Shown here piece by piece: positions 51,960-63,479 of a DNA stretch of 64,000 nucleotides; position 1 is the first letter of the stretch; each line of letters starts with the position of its first letter. This DNA comes from a candidate division KSB1 bacterium (GTDB lineage: Bacteria > Zhuqueibacterota > Zhuqueibacteria > JANLFK01 > Oleimicrobiaceae). Where the stretch lies: NCBI GenBank assembly GCA_024655945.1, contig JANLFK010000015.1:1-64000 (forward strand), written 5' to 3'. The position numbers were made by a program, and so were the translations under genes. The notes under the pieces are model-generated. The model searched no databases. It was not told the DNA's origin and was given only the letters and a program-made list of their open reading frames with translations.

Positions 51960-53297
51960 TCAGCGATGGCGGAACAGAGGTTCCAGCTGCCGTACACTGC
52001 AGGGGTGGCCACCGTTCTGATACTCGCAGTCGCCCCAGTAGAAGCAACGCACCGAGCAGATGGTCTCGGACGCCTCCAGGGCTTGCTCCGGGTACTCCTC
52101 TGCGCTCTCTTTGGCCTCCTTGCGGATGCGGCGCCCGATGCGTCTGCCTTCCCAGCCTTGCTTGCCCAGAATCTTGAGGGAGATGATCTTTGCAAAGCTG
52201 CGCGATGCCTTGGAGCGCGGATTGTTGAGGATGAACGGCCGCAGGCGCTTGGAGGACTCGCGCACGCTCTCGTCGTATTCGATGTAGCCCAAATAGTCCA
52301 CGTCGATGGAGAGAAGCTCAGCCGCAGCAGTTTTGATGGCCAAGCCGTCGCGCACCTCGTCGTGTTCATAGACCATGTTCAGCAGCAGCCGAGGACGAAA
52401 GCCCTCCAGCACCGCCTCGAAGGTGGCGCCAGCCGCCGCATCCACCTGCTGCACCTGCTTGAGAAGTTCCTCCATCGGCGTGCGCATGAGCCCCGCCTGG
52501 GTAAGCTGGTGCTGCTCCAAAAGCTTGAGCACTTCCGCATCATTGCGGAAGGTCAGGTACAGCTTGCGCAGGAGACACACCTTGAGGAAATTGAAGCACT
52601 CCTGCACCGCCATCGGGTCCGGGATAGTGACGACGATGCCCTCGTCACTGGCCAAAAAGAAGTCGATCACGTTGTAGCTGGAGCCAGCACCGAGGTCTAA
52701 CAGGATGAAATCGGCATTGATGCCGCGCAATTGGTTGATGAACTTCAGCTTCTGCCAATAGCGCGGGTTGGCCAAGCCGAGGGTGCCGCATGCGCCGCTA
52801 ATCATCTGCAGGTTTTCCACAGGCGTGTCCAGGATGATGTCTTCTAACCTCTCTCGGCGCAGGGTGTAAAAGTCAAAAAAGGTATATTGCGGCTCGATGA
52901 TCCCCATGCAGGTGTGGAGGTTGGCCCCGCCCAAGTCGGCGTCCACCATCACCACGCGGTAGTCGAGGGCAGCCAAGCCCACGCCCAGGGAGGCGGTCAC
53001 CACAGTCTTGCCCACGCCCCCTTTACCACTGCCCACGGCGATCACTCGCCGCTGGCGCGCAGAGGGCTCCGCCTCCGGGAAGATCTCGCGCAGCTCCGCC
53101 AGTTTGGCAGCTTCCACCCACTCCTCGAGTTCTGGATGCCACACCAGGTCCCGGGCGGTGAACTTGCCGCTCCTGGCCATCTCGCGCAGCTCGTGCTTGC
53201 TGAATGGACCAAACTGCCTGTCCGGCGTCTTGACGAAGATATTCCCCACCAGTGTGCCTAAGGAGCGACGTTTGCTCTGCATCGGCAGCGTGTTCAT
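51960..53297 (-). CDS. MinD/ParA-like ATPase with N-terminal GYF_2 domain and C-terminal cysteine cluster
   Basis: A 445-residue protein. Residues 15-75 form a GYF_2-like domain (FGPFSKHELREMARSGK, DLVWHPELEEWVEA). A deviant Walker A ATPase follows: GSGKGGVGKTVVTASL, VMVDADLGGANLHTCMG and ILLDLGAGSSYNVID. The C-terminus has C-x3-C-x5-C and another Cys (CSVRCFYWGDCEYQNGGHPC), maybe a metal site. MinD/FlhG-type proteins control placement of cell structures; the GYF_2 domain may recruit a partner. ATG 53297 has no strong ribosome site; ATG 53282 is close by. Confidence 0.8.
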   Translation of the reverse strand: MNTLPMQSKRRSLGTLVGNIFVKTPDRQFGPFSKHELREMARSGKFTARDLVWHPELEEWVEAAKLAELREIFPEAEPSARQRRVIAVGSGKGGVGKTVVTASLGVGLAALDYRVVMVDADLGGANLHTCMGIIEPQYTFFDFYTLRRERLEDIILDTPVENLQMISGACGTLGLANPRYWQKLKFINQLRGINADFILLDLGAGSSYNVIDFFLASDEGIVVTIPDPMAVQECFNFLKVCLLRKLYLTFRNDAEVLKLLEQHQLTQAGLMRTPMEELLKQVQQVDAAAGATFEAVLEGFRPRLLLNMVYEHDEVRDGLAIKTAAAELLSIDVDYLGYIEYDESVRESSKRLRPFILNNPRSKASRSFAKIISLKILGKQGWEGRRIGRRIRKEAKESAEEYPEQALEASETICSVRCFYWGDCEYQNGGHPCSVRQLEPLFRHR

Positions 53298-53393
53298 CTC
53301 ACCCTATCCGACCTCTCCATTTCCACCGGCAGCTCCATCACCCCGACGCAACATCTGGACGAATCTGTTCTCTGCGCATCCATTAGCAGCACA

Positions 53394-53422
53394 AAGGTAG
53401 CAAAAACTGCGCTCCTGTGCAA
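53394..53422 (-). promoter_or_regulatory. Predicted promoter of the MinD-like gene
   Basis: TTGCAC (53417-53422), 17 bp, TACCTT (53394-53399), minus strand, about 100 bp before the ATG. Confidence 0.6.
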
Positions 53423-53434
53423 TCGGAAAGTTTC

Positions 53435-56363
<2,929 letters not shown>

Positions 56364-56396
56364 GGGGTATTCTCTCCCTGTGCAAGTGAAGTGTAG

Positions 56397-56435
56397 TGCG
56401 GCGCCTGCTTCCCTGGTCAGTTGCCTTTCGCCGCA
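56397..56435 (-). promoter_or_regulatory. Structured leader upstream of metK
   Basis: TGCGGCG and CGCCGCA (56397-56403 with 56429-56435) form a seven-bp stem with a 25-nt loop in the 110-bp metK leader. The loop contains GGCAAC and GCAGG. It does not clearly match SAM-I, SAM-II or SAH riboswitch consensus, so a ligand is not claimed. Confidence 0.35.
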
Positions 56436-56473
56436 TGAATTACCAGCATCCCCCGCAATTGCAGACGACAAGA

Positions 56474-57532
56474 TTACAACTTGTGCAAATGCTCCTTGAG
56501 CAGATCGATGTTCTCCACCGGGGTGGGATCCACGCCGTTGTAGAGCGCCAAGTAGTAGCTCACCCAGTCCCCGAGGTGAATGAGCGAGAGGATGCGCGCC
56601 AGGCGTGATCTGCCCTGGGCAAAAAGTTCAACCGGCGCGCTGGAGTAGCGAGCGATGAACTCCTTGATGAACTCCATGCGCACCTGCACGCGCGCGTGGT
56701 CCCCGCTGTCGCGCAACAGCACTACCTGCACCATCCGCTGTACCGGCTTTAACAACCCCCATCCGACAATCTCATTGTGGTTCATTTCCGGCAGGGTGCT
56801 GCTATAAGCGAGCACCTTGCTGTTTTCGGAAAGCTGTCCCCGCCAGCGCATGCCGACGACCTCAAAGGCATTCGCCGTGTAGACGAGGGGTAACTTACCC
56901 TTGAGCCGCTCGGCCACGCTGAGCGCCACGTTGCCCTGCTGGGCTTTGCCATACTCGGCAGCCAGCGAGGCCAGCAGCCCAGTCGCCTCCTCAATCGCCC
57001 GCTCCTGGGCAGGAACCAGTCCCAGTTTTTCCAGCACCGCCAGCGGGGGCATGCTCAGATACGCCAAAGCCGTGCGCGGCGGATAGCCCTGGGGAATGGT
57101 CACCTGCGGCACGTCGTCTGCCTGGGCGCACCTGGCGAGCTCGCCACCGGAGGTCACGCACAGAAGCTTTGCCCCACGCTCTTTGGCCTCGTGGTAAGCC
57201 GACAGCGTCTCTTCGGTGTTCCCAGAGTAGCTCGAGGCAATCACCAGAGCGTCGCGACCGACAAAGGCCGGGTTGCCATAGTCGCGGTTGACGACGATGG
57301 GAACCTTGATGACGTCGGACAGGTAGCAACGGAGCAGGTCGCCACCGATAGCAGAGCCGCCCATGCCTAAGAACACTACCACCTGCACGCGAGAATAGTC
57401 GGCAGGCACGGCAACGCCCTGGCCGAGTCGATACCCCTCGGCAAGCTGCGTGTGGAAAGCGCCGATGATCTCCCGCATGCCCGCCCTGTCTAGCGCGAAA
57501 TCAGGTCCGCTCTGTGACTTGTCTCCCTTCAC
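56474..57532 (-). CDS. Bifunctional phosphoglucose/phosphomannose isomerase (SIS domain)
   Basis: A 352-residue protein with two SIS folds: [27 protein letters not shown] and later [13 protein letters not shown], holding the Glu and His used for ring opening and isomerisation. It interconverts glucose-6-phosphate or mannose-6-phosphate with fructose-6-phosphate. The start overlaps the ptsI stop (ATGA). Coupling to PTS genes fits the entry of a phosphorylated hexose into glycolysis. Confidence 0.88.
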   Translation of the reverse strand: MKGDKSQSGPDFALDRAGMREIIGAFHTQLAEGYRLGQGVAVPADYSRVQVVVFLGMGGSAIGGDLLRCYLSDVIKVPIVVNRDYGNPAFVGRDALVIASSYSGNTEETLSAYHEAKERGAKLLCVTSGGELARCAQADDVPQVTIPQGYPPRTALAYLSMPPLAVLEKLGLVPAQERAIEEATGLLASLAAEYGKAQQGNVALSVAERLKGKLPLVYTANAFEVVGMRWRGQLSENSKVLAYSSTLPEMNHNEIVGWGLLKPVQRMVQVVLLRDSGDHARVQVRMEFIKEFIARYSSAPVELFAQGRSRLARILSLIHLGDWVSYYLALYNGVDPTPVENIDLLKEHLHKL

Positions 57533-59310
57533 GAGGCCTCCAGCAAGTCCGGGAACTTTTGCCGCATCACCCCCTGGAGGTAGGCCTTTATGTCGGCAGC
57601 TGAGCGCAGGCGCAACACCTCCTCTGCTACCTTTCGCGCGTCTTCGTAGGAAATGGCGCGCACGATCTCCTTAACACGCGGCAGGTCCAGGGGGCTGACG
57701 CTGAGCTCGTCCAGGTCGAGGCCCACCAGCAGCATGGCCGCCAGCGGGTCGCTGGCCATCTCGCCACACATGCCCACCCAGATGCCGCGTTCGTGACCGG
57801 CTTCCACCACATGTTTGATCAGGCGCAGCACCGCAGGATGATAGGCCTCGAACAGATGCGCCACGCGCTGGTTGCCCCGATCCGCCGCTAAGGTGTACTG
57901 AATGAGGTCGTTGGTGCCGATGCTCAGGAAATCCACCTCGGCTGCCAGCTGGTCGGCGGTGAGCGCCGCAGAAGGCACCTCGATCATGATGCCCAGCTCG
58001 AGGTCGCGGTCATAGTCCAGACCCTGCTCATCCAATTCCTTTTTGACCTCGGCGATCACCCTCTTGGCCTGCAGCAGCTCATCCAGGGAGGAGATCATCG
58101 GCAGCAGCAGGCGCGCCTGCCCATGCGCACTGGCGCGCAGGATGGCCCGCAGTTGCGTCTTAAAGAGCTCGGTATGCTCCAGGCAGATGCGAATGGCGCG
58201 TCGGCCAAGAAACGGGTTCGCCTCCGGCTGACCATTGCCCTCCTCTGCGATTTTGTCGCCTCCCAAGTCAAAGGTGCGAATGATCACCGGATTGGGAGCC
58301 ACACCCTCTACCACCATGCGATAGGCGTTGTACTGCTCCTCCTCAGTGGGCAGGCCCTTGCCGGAAAGGTAGAGGTACTCGGTGCGGAACAGGCCAACCC
58401 CCTGCGCACCGTGGGCCACCACAGAGTCGATCTCCTCCGGGAACTCGATGTTTGCTGAAAGCTCGACGTCTTTGCCATCCAAGGTGCGCGCTGGCAGCTC
58501 CCGCAGCCTTTCCAGGCGCTGCTGCAGTTGCGCAAACTCCGCCCGCCGGCGACGATACTCCTCAATCACCTCCGGCGACGGGTGGATGACCACGGTGCCG
58601 CGCAGACCGTCCAGGATCATCATGTCACCGGTCTGCACCACGGCCGAAATCCTGCGCAGGCCCACCACCGAGGGGAGTTCCAGGGAGCGCGCGAGAATTG
58701 CCGCATGCGAAGTGCGCCCACCAAGGTCGGTGGCAAACCCCAGCACCTTTGCCTTGTCCAGGGAGACGGTGTCAGACGGCGAAAGGTCACTGGCCACGAT
58801 GATCGCCGGCTCGGCCAGCGGGGCTAAGTGGTCCGGCCGCTGCCCCTGGATGTGGCGGATGACCCGACGCTTCACGTCGCGCACATCGGCAGCGCGGGCG
58901 CGCAGATATTCATCCCCGCCGGAGGCCAACGAGCTCTGCATGGCCCGCATGACTTCGTAGAAGATCAGGTCGGCGTTCTTGCGCTCGCTGCGAATGCGAC
59001 GGATGGTCTCGTCGATGACCACCTCGTCCTCCAGCATCAACTGGTGAGCCTCAAAGACCTTGGCGCTCTCCTCGCCCAAGTCTCTCCCCACCTCGTGGCG
59101 GATGCGTTCCAGCTCTTGTCGCGCCTGTTCCACCGCCCGCTTGAGTCGCTCGATCTCGGTAGGCACCTCTTCCTCGGACAGATCGCGCGGAAAGATGTGC
59201 ACCACGTCCCCACCCAGGACAAAGGCCTTGCCGATGGCGATGCCCGGTGAGGCGGCGATGCCTTGGAGCGTCTGCTCCTGTTTCGACTGGTCTACTTCTC
59301 CCACGCCCAT
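57529..59310 (-). CDS. ptsI: PTS Enzyme I (phosphoenolpyruvate-protein phosphotransferase)
   Basis: Enzyme I passes phosphate from PEP to HPr. The active His202 is in LGGRTSHAAILARSL. PEP-site motifs include RTEYLYLSGKGLPTEEEQ (first part) and SIGTNDLIQYTLAADRGN; the catalytic Cys region is MCGEMASD. The protein has 593 residues, slightly long because of an extra N-terminal stretch (MGVGEVDQSKQE). It is 18 bp after ptsH and overlaps the isomerase start. Confidence 0.94.
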   Translation of the reverse strand: MGVGEVDQSKQEQTLQGIAASPGIAIGKAFVLGGDVVHIFPRDLSEEEVPTEIERLKRAVEQARQELERIRHEVGRDLGEESAKVFEAHQLMLEDEVVIDETIRRIRSERKNADLIFYEVMRAMQSSLASGGDEYLRARAADVRDVKRRVIRHIQGQRPDHLAPLAEPAIIVASDLSPSDTVSLDKAKVLGFATDLGGRTSHAAILARSLELPSVVGLRRISAVVQTGDMMILDGLRGTVVIHPSPEVIEEYRRRRAEFAQLQQRLERLRELPARTLDGKDVELSANIEFPEEIDSVVAHGAQGVGLFRTEYLYLSGKGLPTEEEQYNAYRMVVEGVAPNPVIIRTFDLGGDKIAEEGNGQPEANPFLGRRAIRICLEHTELFKTQLRAILRASAHGQARLLLPMISSLDELLQAKRVIAEVKKELDEQGLDYDRDLELGIMIEVPSAALTADQLAAEVDFLSIGTNDLIQYTLAADRGNQRVAHLFEAYHPAVLRLIKHVVEAGHERGIWVGMCGEMASDPLAAMLLVGLDLDELSVSPLDLPRVKEIVRAISYEDARKVAEEVLRLRSAADIKAYLQGVMRQKFPDLLEAS

Positions 59311-59328
59311 CTCCCCTCCCGTGAGAAC

Positions 59329-59604
59329 CTACTGCTCATCGAAGGTGCGCACGCTTATCAGCTCCTCCAGTGCCGCCATGGCCTCTTGTTCATCCACGCC
59401 ATCGACCCTGACGGTGATGGTGCTGCCCATCTCCGCCGCCAAGGTCATCACGCCCATGATGCTCTTGCCGTTGACTTCGCGGCCGTCTTCATTCTTGGAC
59501 ACATAGACCTGCGACTTGAACTTGCCTGCGGTCTTGACAAACAGGGCCGCCGGCCGCGCGTGCAGCCCCAATTGGTTCTTGATTGTGAACCGCTTGACAA
59601 TCAT
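59329..59604 (-). CDS. ptsH: PTS phosphocarrier HPr
   Basis: A 91-residue HPr. His15 in NQLGLHARPAALFV accepts phosphate from Enzyme I. GKSIMGVMTLAAEMG contains the Ser46-equivalent, so regulation by an HPr kinase is possible. ATG 59604 follows AAAGGAGAG, although at a longer distance; the extended frame to 59799 is antisense noise. It lies between EIID and Enzyme I genes. Confidence 0.92.
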   Translation of the reverse strand: MIVKRFTIKNQLGLHARPAALFVKTAGKFKSQVYVSKNEDGREVNGKSIMGVMTLAAEMGSTITVRVDGVDEQEAMAALEELISVRTFDEQ

Positions 59605-59645
59605 GGGCGGTTGCGCCAACTCTCCTTTGCGGCCCAGGCCATCGT

Positions 59646-60398
59646 TCAGCCAATGGCCGCGCCCAAGAGCACCCCAGTCACCAGGAGGGCGAGCACCACT
59701 GCCGGTACGGAGACCTTGCCGCTGCGCAGCGCCGCACAGGAAAGCAGCGCCGAGCCCGCACCCACCGCCAGGGAGGAGGCCGCGCCAGGCCCCAGCCACT
59801 TGGCACCGCTCGCCAGCAGAAGGCCGACAATGCCCGCTCCGGCAGTTGCTAAGCGATCGGCATACGGCTGAAACCTGCGCACCGAGATCCTTCTGACCAC
59901 ATCAAAGCCCTCGCGAAAGCCTTGGAACAACACATGAGCCCGGAACCACAAGTGCGGCACATTGTACACCAGCAAGAAGGCTATCACCCCCCACCAGCCG
60001 AGATGCATCGCCAAAATGACCCCTATCATGGCTGCTATGGGCTTGGCGCGGGACCAAAACAGCGTGTCGCCGATGGCGCCTAGGGGGCCACACAGCCGCT
60101 CTTTGAACAGGCGAATTGGCCGATCCTCTGTCCAGTTCTGCGCCACGGCCTGCTGCTCCAACTTGGCCACTGCGCCCAACACCCACGCAGCGGTAAACGG
60201 ATGGGTGTTGAAAAACTGCAGGTGGCGCTGCAGGAAGGCCCGGCGCTGTTCTTCTGTTCTGGCCACCCTCCTGGCGATGGGGAGGATGGCAAAGCAGAAG
60301 CCCAAGGCGAGCATGCGCTCAAAATTCCATGAGCCCTGAATAAAAAAGGAGCGCCACCACACCCGCCAGAGATCACCGGTTCGCACCACTTCATGCAT
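59646..60398 (-). CDS. PTS mannose/fructose/sorbose family subunit IID
   Basis: A 250-residue EIID with the family opening WWRSFFIQGSWNFERM, PLGAIGDTLFWSRAKPI and C-terminal hydrophobic segments. EIID and EIIC form the membrane channel of Man-type PTS transporters. No EIIA or EIIB gene lies in the operon, so the sugar and phosphate donor path are unknown. The ATG is 18 bp after the EIIC stop. Confidence 0.85.
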   Translation of the reverse strand: MHEVVRTGDLWRVWWRSFFIQGSWNFERMLALGFCFAILPIARRVARTEEQRRAFLQRHLQFFNTHPFTAAWVLGAVAKLEQQAVAQNWTEDRPIRLFKERLCGPLGAIGDTLFWSRAKPIAAMIGVILAMHLGWWGVIAFLLVYNVPHLWFRAHVLFQGFREGFDVVRRISVRRFQPYADRLATAGAGIVGLLLASGAKWLGPGAASSLAVGAGSALLSCAALRSGKVSVPAVVLALLVTGVLLGAAIG

Positions 60399-60416
60399 GG
60401 CTGCCGCCTTGCACCT

Positions 60417-61112
60417 TCACGCCAGGTAAAGGTAAAGCAAACCCGCTCCCAAACCAGCAGTCGCTGCCCACACATTCCTCCGCGAAAGGAGCAGCATGCA
60501 CACGGCGCCGACGCCTGCGCCGATGAGCATTGCGCGTGTGAAGCCGAACGCCCCATCCCAGGAGGCGGGCACAACGGCGATTGCCTTGGAAAGTAGCCAC
60601 AGGCCCACCACGGTAGCGACTGCGGTCAGGAGCGCCCCGGCCGCAAAGGAGAGCGCCATAGCCACCACGTGGCAGGTGGCCACCCCGGCCACATCGCCGC
60701 GCGCCGCCGCAGCATCGGCCCGATGCAGGAGAAGGACGTTGGCACGCCTGCAGCCGGTAACCACGGACCCGCCAATAACGGCTACCATCACGCCCCAGGC
60801 GACGGCCGCAAAGAGCTGCACGTCCGGACGATTGCTCGCCCGACCAAGCCAGATGGCCACACTGGCGCTCACCAGGGCACCCACGTTCCCCTCACTGACG
60901 CGCACCCCGCCCACCGGCACTTCAGCCAGCCAGAGCAGCTCAAGCAGTATGCCTATGGTCAGCCCCATCGGTACGTCGTGGAGCACAAGCCCAGCCAACG
61001 TGCATGCCACCAGCGGATGGGAAATCAGCACCTGGAAGGCAGCGGTGGTGTCGCTGGCGACCACGCCCCCGATGAGACAAATCAACAACACTTCTTGTGA
61101 AGGGGGTGCCAT
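60417..61112 (-). CDS. PTS mannose/fructose/sorbose family subunit IIC
   Basis: A 231-residue polytopic EIIC, first gene of the operon. Family motifs: GLVLHDVPMGLTIGILLELLWL (here as GLTIGILLELLWL) and VPVGGVRVSEGNVGALVSA. Six or more TM helices are expected. ATG 61112 lies after a TATAAT promoter; TTG 61121 is an alternative. Without EIIA/EIIB, a complete transporter needs subunits from elsewhere. Confidence 0.85.
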   Translation of the reverse strand: MAPPSQEVLLICLIGGVVASDTTAAFQVLISHPLVACTLAGLVLHDVPMGLTIGILLELLWLAEVPVGGVRVSEGNVGALVSASVAIWLGRASNRPDVQLFAAVAWGVMVAVIGGSVVTGCRRANVLLLHRADAAAARGDVAGVATCHVVAMALSFAAGALLTAVATVVGLWLLSKAIAVVPASWDGAFGFTRAMLIGAGVGAVCMLLLSRRNVWAATAGLGAGLLYLYLA

Positions 61113-61133
61113 TGCGCGCAAACAGCCTCTTGA

Positions 61134-61162
61134 ATTATACGCAATTCCGGCCTAAGAATCAA
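61134..61162 (-). promoter_or_regulatory. Predicted promoter of the PTS-metK operon
   Basis: TTGATT (61157-61162), 17 bp, TATAAT (61134-61139), minus strand. The -10 box is a perfect match and lies only 22 bp upstream of ATG 61112, so the leader is short. Confidence 0.75.
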
Positions 61163-61201
61163 TCGCAAAACTGCGCGAGCTTGGGTACCGAGCCCAGCCT
61201 G

Positions 61202-62179
61202 TCATGCAACCCGGGCCACCAGCTGCTCGCTCAGCTCCGCAAGGGCCTCCACCGCCGGACAGGGTCGCAAGGAGGAGAGTGCCTCCCGCGCTGCCTGCAG
61301 CTCCGCTGGGACCAACGCCTCCGCTTGAGCAATGACGCCCAATCTCCGGAACAACTCCTCCACCCTATCCAACTCCTCGCCGGTCAGAGGCCTCCCGAAG
61401 TGGGCCATGAGCCACTCCCGCTGTTCGGAGGACATGAGGGGCTGCGCAGCCACGACCAGAAAGGTCTTCTTCCCCTGCGTCAGATCGCTCCCACGCGGCT
61501 TTCCAGAGACTGCCGCCGGCGAAAGAAGGTCGAGCAAATCGTCCTGCACCTGAAAAGCGATGCCCAAATGAGTGCCATACTCGCGCAGCGCCGCCACCTC
61601 TGTTTTGCTCCCTCCGCCGGCCAGTCCACCCAGTTCGCACGAGGTTGCCAGTAGGCACGCAGTCTTTTTGCGAACCATGAGCAGATAGTCGTCCATGCTC
61701 ACCGCCGGGCGGGACTCAAACTCCTTGTCGAGAGCTTGGCCTTCGCACACTTCCACGATCCCCTGCGTGAACACCCGCGCCATCTCTGCCAGATGCGGCA
61801 AAGGCGGACTGAGGAGCGCACGATAGGACAGGCCCACCAGGCCGTCTCCGGCCAGTATGGCCGTGCCCACATCCCATTTGACGTGCACGGTGGGGCGACC
61901 GCGCCGCGTATCGTCATGGTCCATGATGTCGTCATGGACCAGGGTAAAGGTGTGCAGAAGCTCCACCGCCACTGCTGCCGGCACGGCCGCTGCCACCTGG
62001 CCGCCCACCGCCTCCGCAGAAAGGAGGACCAACAACGGGCGAATCCTCTTGCCGCCGCTGTCGATCAGGTAGCGCATTGGCTCGTAGAGAAGTCCCGGTT
62101 CCTGCGGTGCACAGATTTCCGCCAGCGGCCTTGCTAACAAGGCACGCAGTTCCCGGGCCTTCTCCTCGAGGACTCCCAC
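61202..62179 (-). CDS. Polyprenyl (farnesyl/geranylgeranyl) diphosphate synthase
   Basis: A 325-residue trans-prenyltransferase. The first aspartate-rich motif is HDDIMDHDDTRRG and the second FQVQDDLLDL; both bind Mg-diphosphate. It condenses IPP with allylic diphosphates. Product chain length depends on residues before the first motif (ELLHTFTLV): bulky residues there suggest a C15-C20 product rather than a long chain, but this is weak. It lies two bp downstream of fni, so the pair supplies isoprenoids. Confidence 0.9.
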   Translation of the reverse strand: MGVLEEKARELRALLARPLAEICAPQEPGLLYEPMRYLIDSGGKRIRPLLVLLSAEAVGGQVAAAVPAAVAVELLHTFTLVHDDIMDHDDTRRGRPTVHVKWDVGTAILAGDGLVGLSYRALLSPPLPHLAEMARVFTQGIVEVCEGQALDKEFESRPAVSMDDYLLMVRKKTACLLATSCELGGLAGGGSKTEVAALREYGTHLGIAFQVQDDLLDLLSPAAVSGKPRGSDLTQGKKTFLVVAAQPLMSSEQREWLMAHFGRPLTGEELDRVEELFRRLGVIAQAEALVPAELQAAREALSSLRPCPAVEALAELSEQLVARVA

Positions 62180-62181
62180 CC

Positions 62182-63273
62182 TCAGCAGCCCTCCATGAAT
62201 CGGCCTTTGAGGAAGTAGCGCACCTCGCGCAGCCGGTCAACCTCGGCACACCCGGTCAGAAACATAGCCAGGCGGAACTCTTCGCGCCATTGGGAGATGA
62301 GCTCCTCGACGGTCGGCCCCTCCTTCCCGAACAGAGCCCTCAGGAAGGGTGCGGCAGCTCCGGCCATCTCGGCGCCAAGCGCCAAGGCCTTGGCCACATC
62401 CAGCCCGTCGCGGACGCCGCCAGAGGCAAGGAGATGCAGGCCGGGAATGGAACGGAGCTCCTGCAAACACAAGGCAGTGGGAATGCCCCAGTCCCAGAAT
62501 TTCTCCGCAAGGCGAGGATCTGCCCCGCGGTAGTATTCCACGGCAGCCCACGAGGTACCACCTGCCCCGCTGACGTCAATGTAGCGCACCCCAATGTCTG
62601 CCAAGCGCTGCGCCACTTCCTTGGAGATGCCTGCGCCGGTCTCTTTGACAATCACCGGCACCGGCAGTTCCTCCACAAGCTGCTGCAAGGCCGCCAGCAC
62701 GCCGCCAAAGTCTGTGTCTCCCTCCGGTTGCAGCGCCTCGTGCAATGGGTTGAGGTGGACGGCCAAGGCATCCACCTCCACCATGCGCATGATCCGCTCA
62801 ACTGCGCCAAGTCCTCCCCTCTGCGCCACCTGCGCCACGCCGATGTTCCCGACCAACGGAATATCCGGCGCCACCTCGCGCACCGCACTGAAACTGCGCA
62901 CGTGCTGCTGGTTCTCTAAGAGCTGCCGTTGGCTGCCCAAGCCAAGGGCTACGCGCTGGCTCTTGCAGGCCTGGGCAAGGCGCGTGTTCACTTCTTCGGC
63001 CTGGGCAAAGCCGCCGGTCATGCCGGTAATCATCAGCGGCATGGAGAGTGCCCTGCCGAGAAAGGTGGTACCGGTGTCCACCCTCTCTAAGGCCACCTCA
63101 GGCAGCGCACAGTGCAGGAGCTGAATCTGCTCAAACCCGGTGGTGAGCGCACGGAAACTCACGTCCTGTGACAAGCAGATCTCCAAGTGGTCCGCTTTGC
63201 GCGCCGCAACGCTGTCAACGCCATTTGTGCGCCCCTTGTCGTCGCCGGACACTGCCAACTTCCTCTGCTCCAT
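62182..63273 (-). CDS. fni: Type 2 isopentenyl-diphosphate delta-isomerase
   Basis: An FMN-dependent TIM-barrel enzyme that interconverts IPP and DMAPP. Motifs: RKADHLEICLSQDV, MPLMITGMTGG, HLNPLHEALQPEGD, VIVKETGAGIS, DVSGAGGTSWA and LASGGVRDGLDVAKALALGA split across two halves. Length 363 is standard. The promoter at 63298-63326 drives fni and the synthase gene. Confidence 0.92.
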   Translation of the reverse strand: MEQRKLAVSGDDKGRTNGVDSVAARKADHLEICLSQDVSFRALTTGFEQIQLLHCALPEVALERVDTGTTFLGRALSMPLMITGMTGGFAQAEEVNTRLAQACKSQRVALGLGSQRQLLENQQHVRSFSAVREVAPDIPLVGNIGVAQVAQRGGLGAVERIMRMVEVDALAVHLNPLHEALQPEGDTDFGGVLAALQQLVEELPVPVIVKETGAGISKEVAQRLADIGVRYIDVSGAGGTSWAAVEYYRGADPRLAEKFWDWGIPTALCLQELRSIPGLHLLASGGVRDGLDVAKALALGAEMAGAAAPFLRALFGKEGPTVEELISQWREEFRLAMFLTGCAEVDRLREVRYFLKGRFMEGC

Positions 63274-63297
63274 CGTTACCCCGCCAATTATGGCTCA

Positions 63298-63326
63298 AAG
63301 GTAAGCAAAATCTGATTCCCAGTCAA
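63298..63326 (-). promoter_or_regulatory. Predicted promoter of fni
   Basis: TTGACT (63321-63326), 17 bp, TACCTT (63298-63303), minus strand, 25 bp before the ATG. Confidence 0.65.
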
Positions 63327-63369
63327 GGGAAAGTTCCCCGTCGACGGCGCCCGCGCCCGCAGAATTTGC

Positions 63370-63398
63370 TTGCGTCTGTCCGCTTTTTTTCTTAACAT
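63370..63398 (+). promoter_or_regulatory. Predicted promoter of the acyltransferase gene
   Basis: TTGCGT (63370-63375), 17 bp, TAACAT (63393-63398). The start codon is about 80 bp downstream. Confidence 0.5.
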
Positions 63399-63479
63399 AT
63401 GCACGCCGGTGGTGGCTGTGCAGAATGAGGAAACGACGATGGAGAAGTGCCGAACGTTCTACCAATGAAAGGACGCTGA

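Noticed and set aside
56364-56473. Known SAM or SAH riboswitch before metK
   Set aside because: The core conserved strings of SAM-I, SAM-II and SAH types are not present in order; only an unclassified stem remains.
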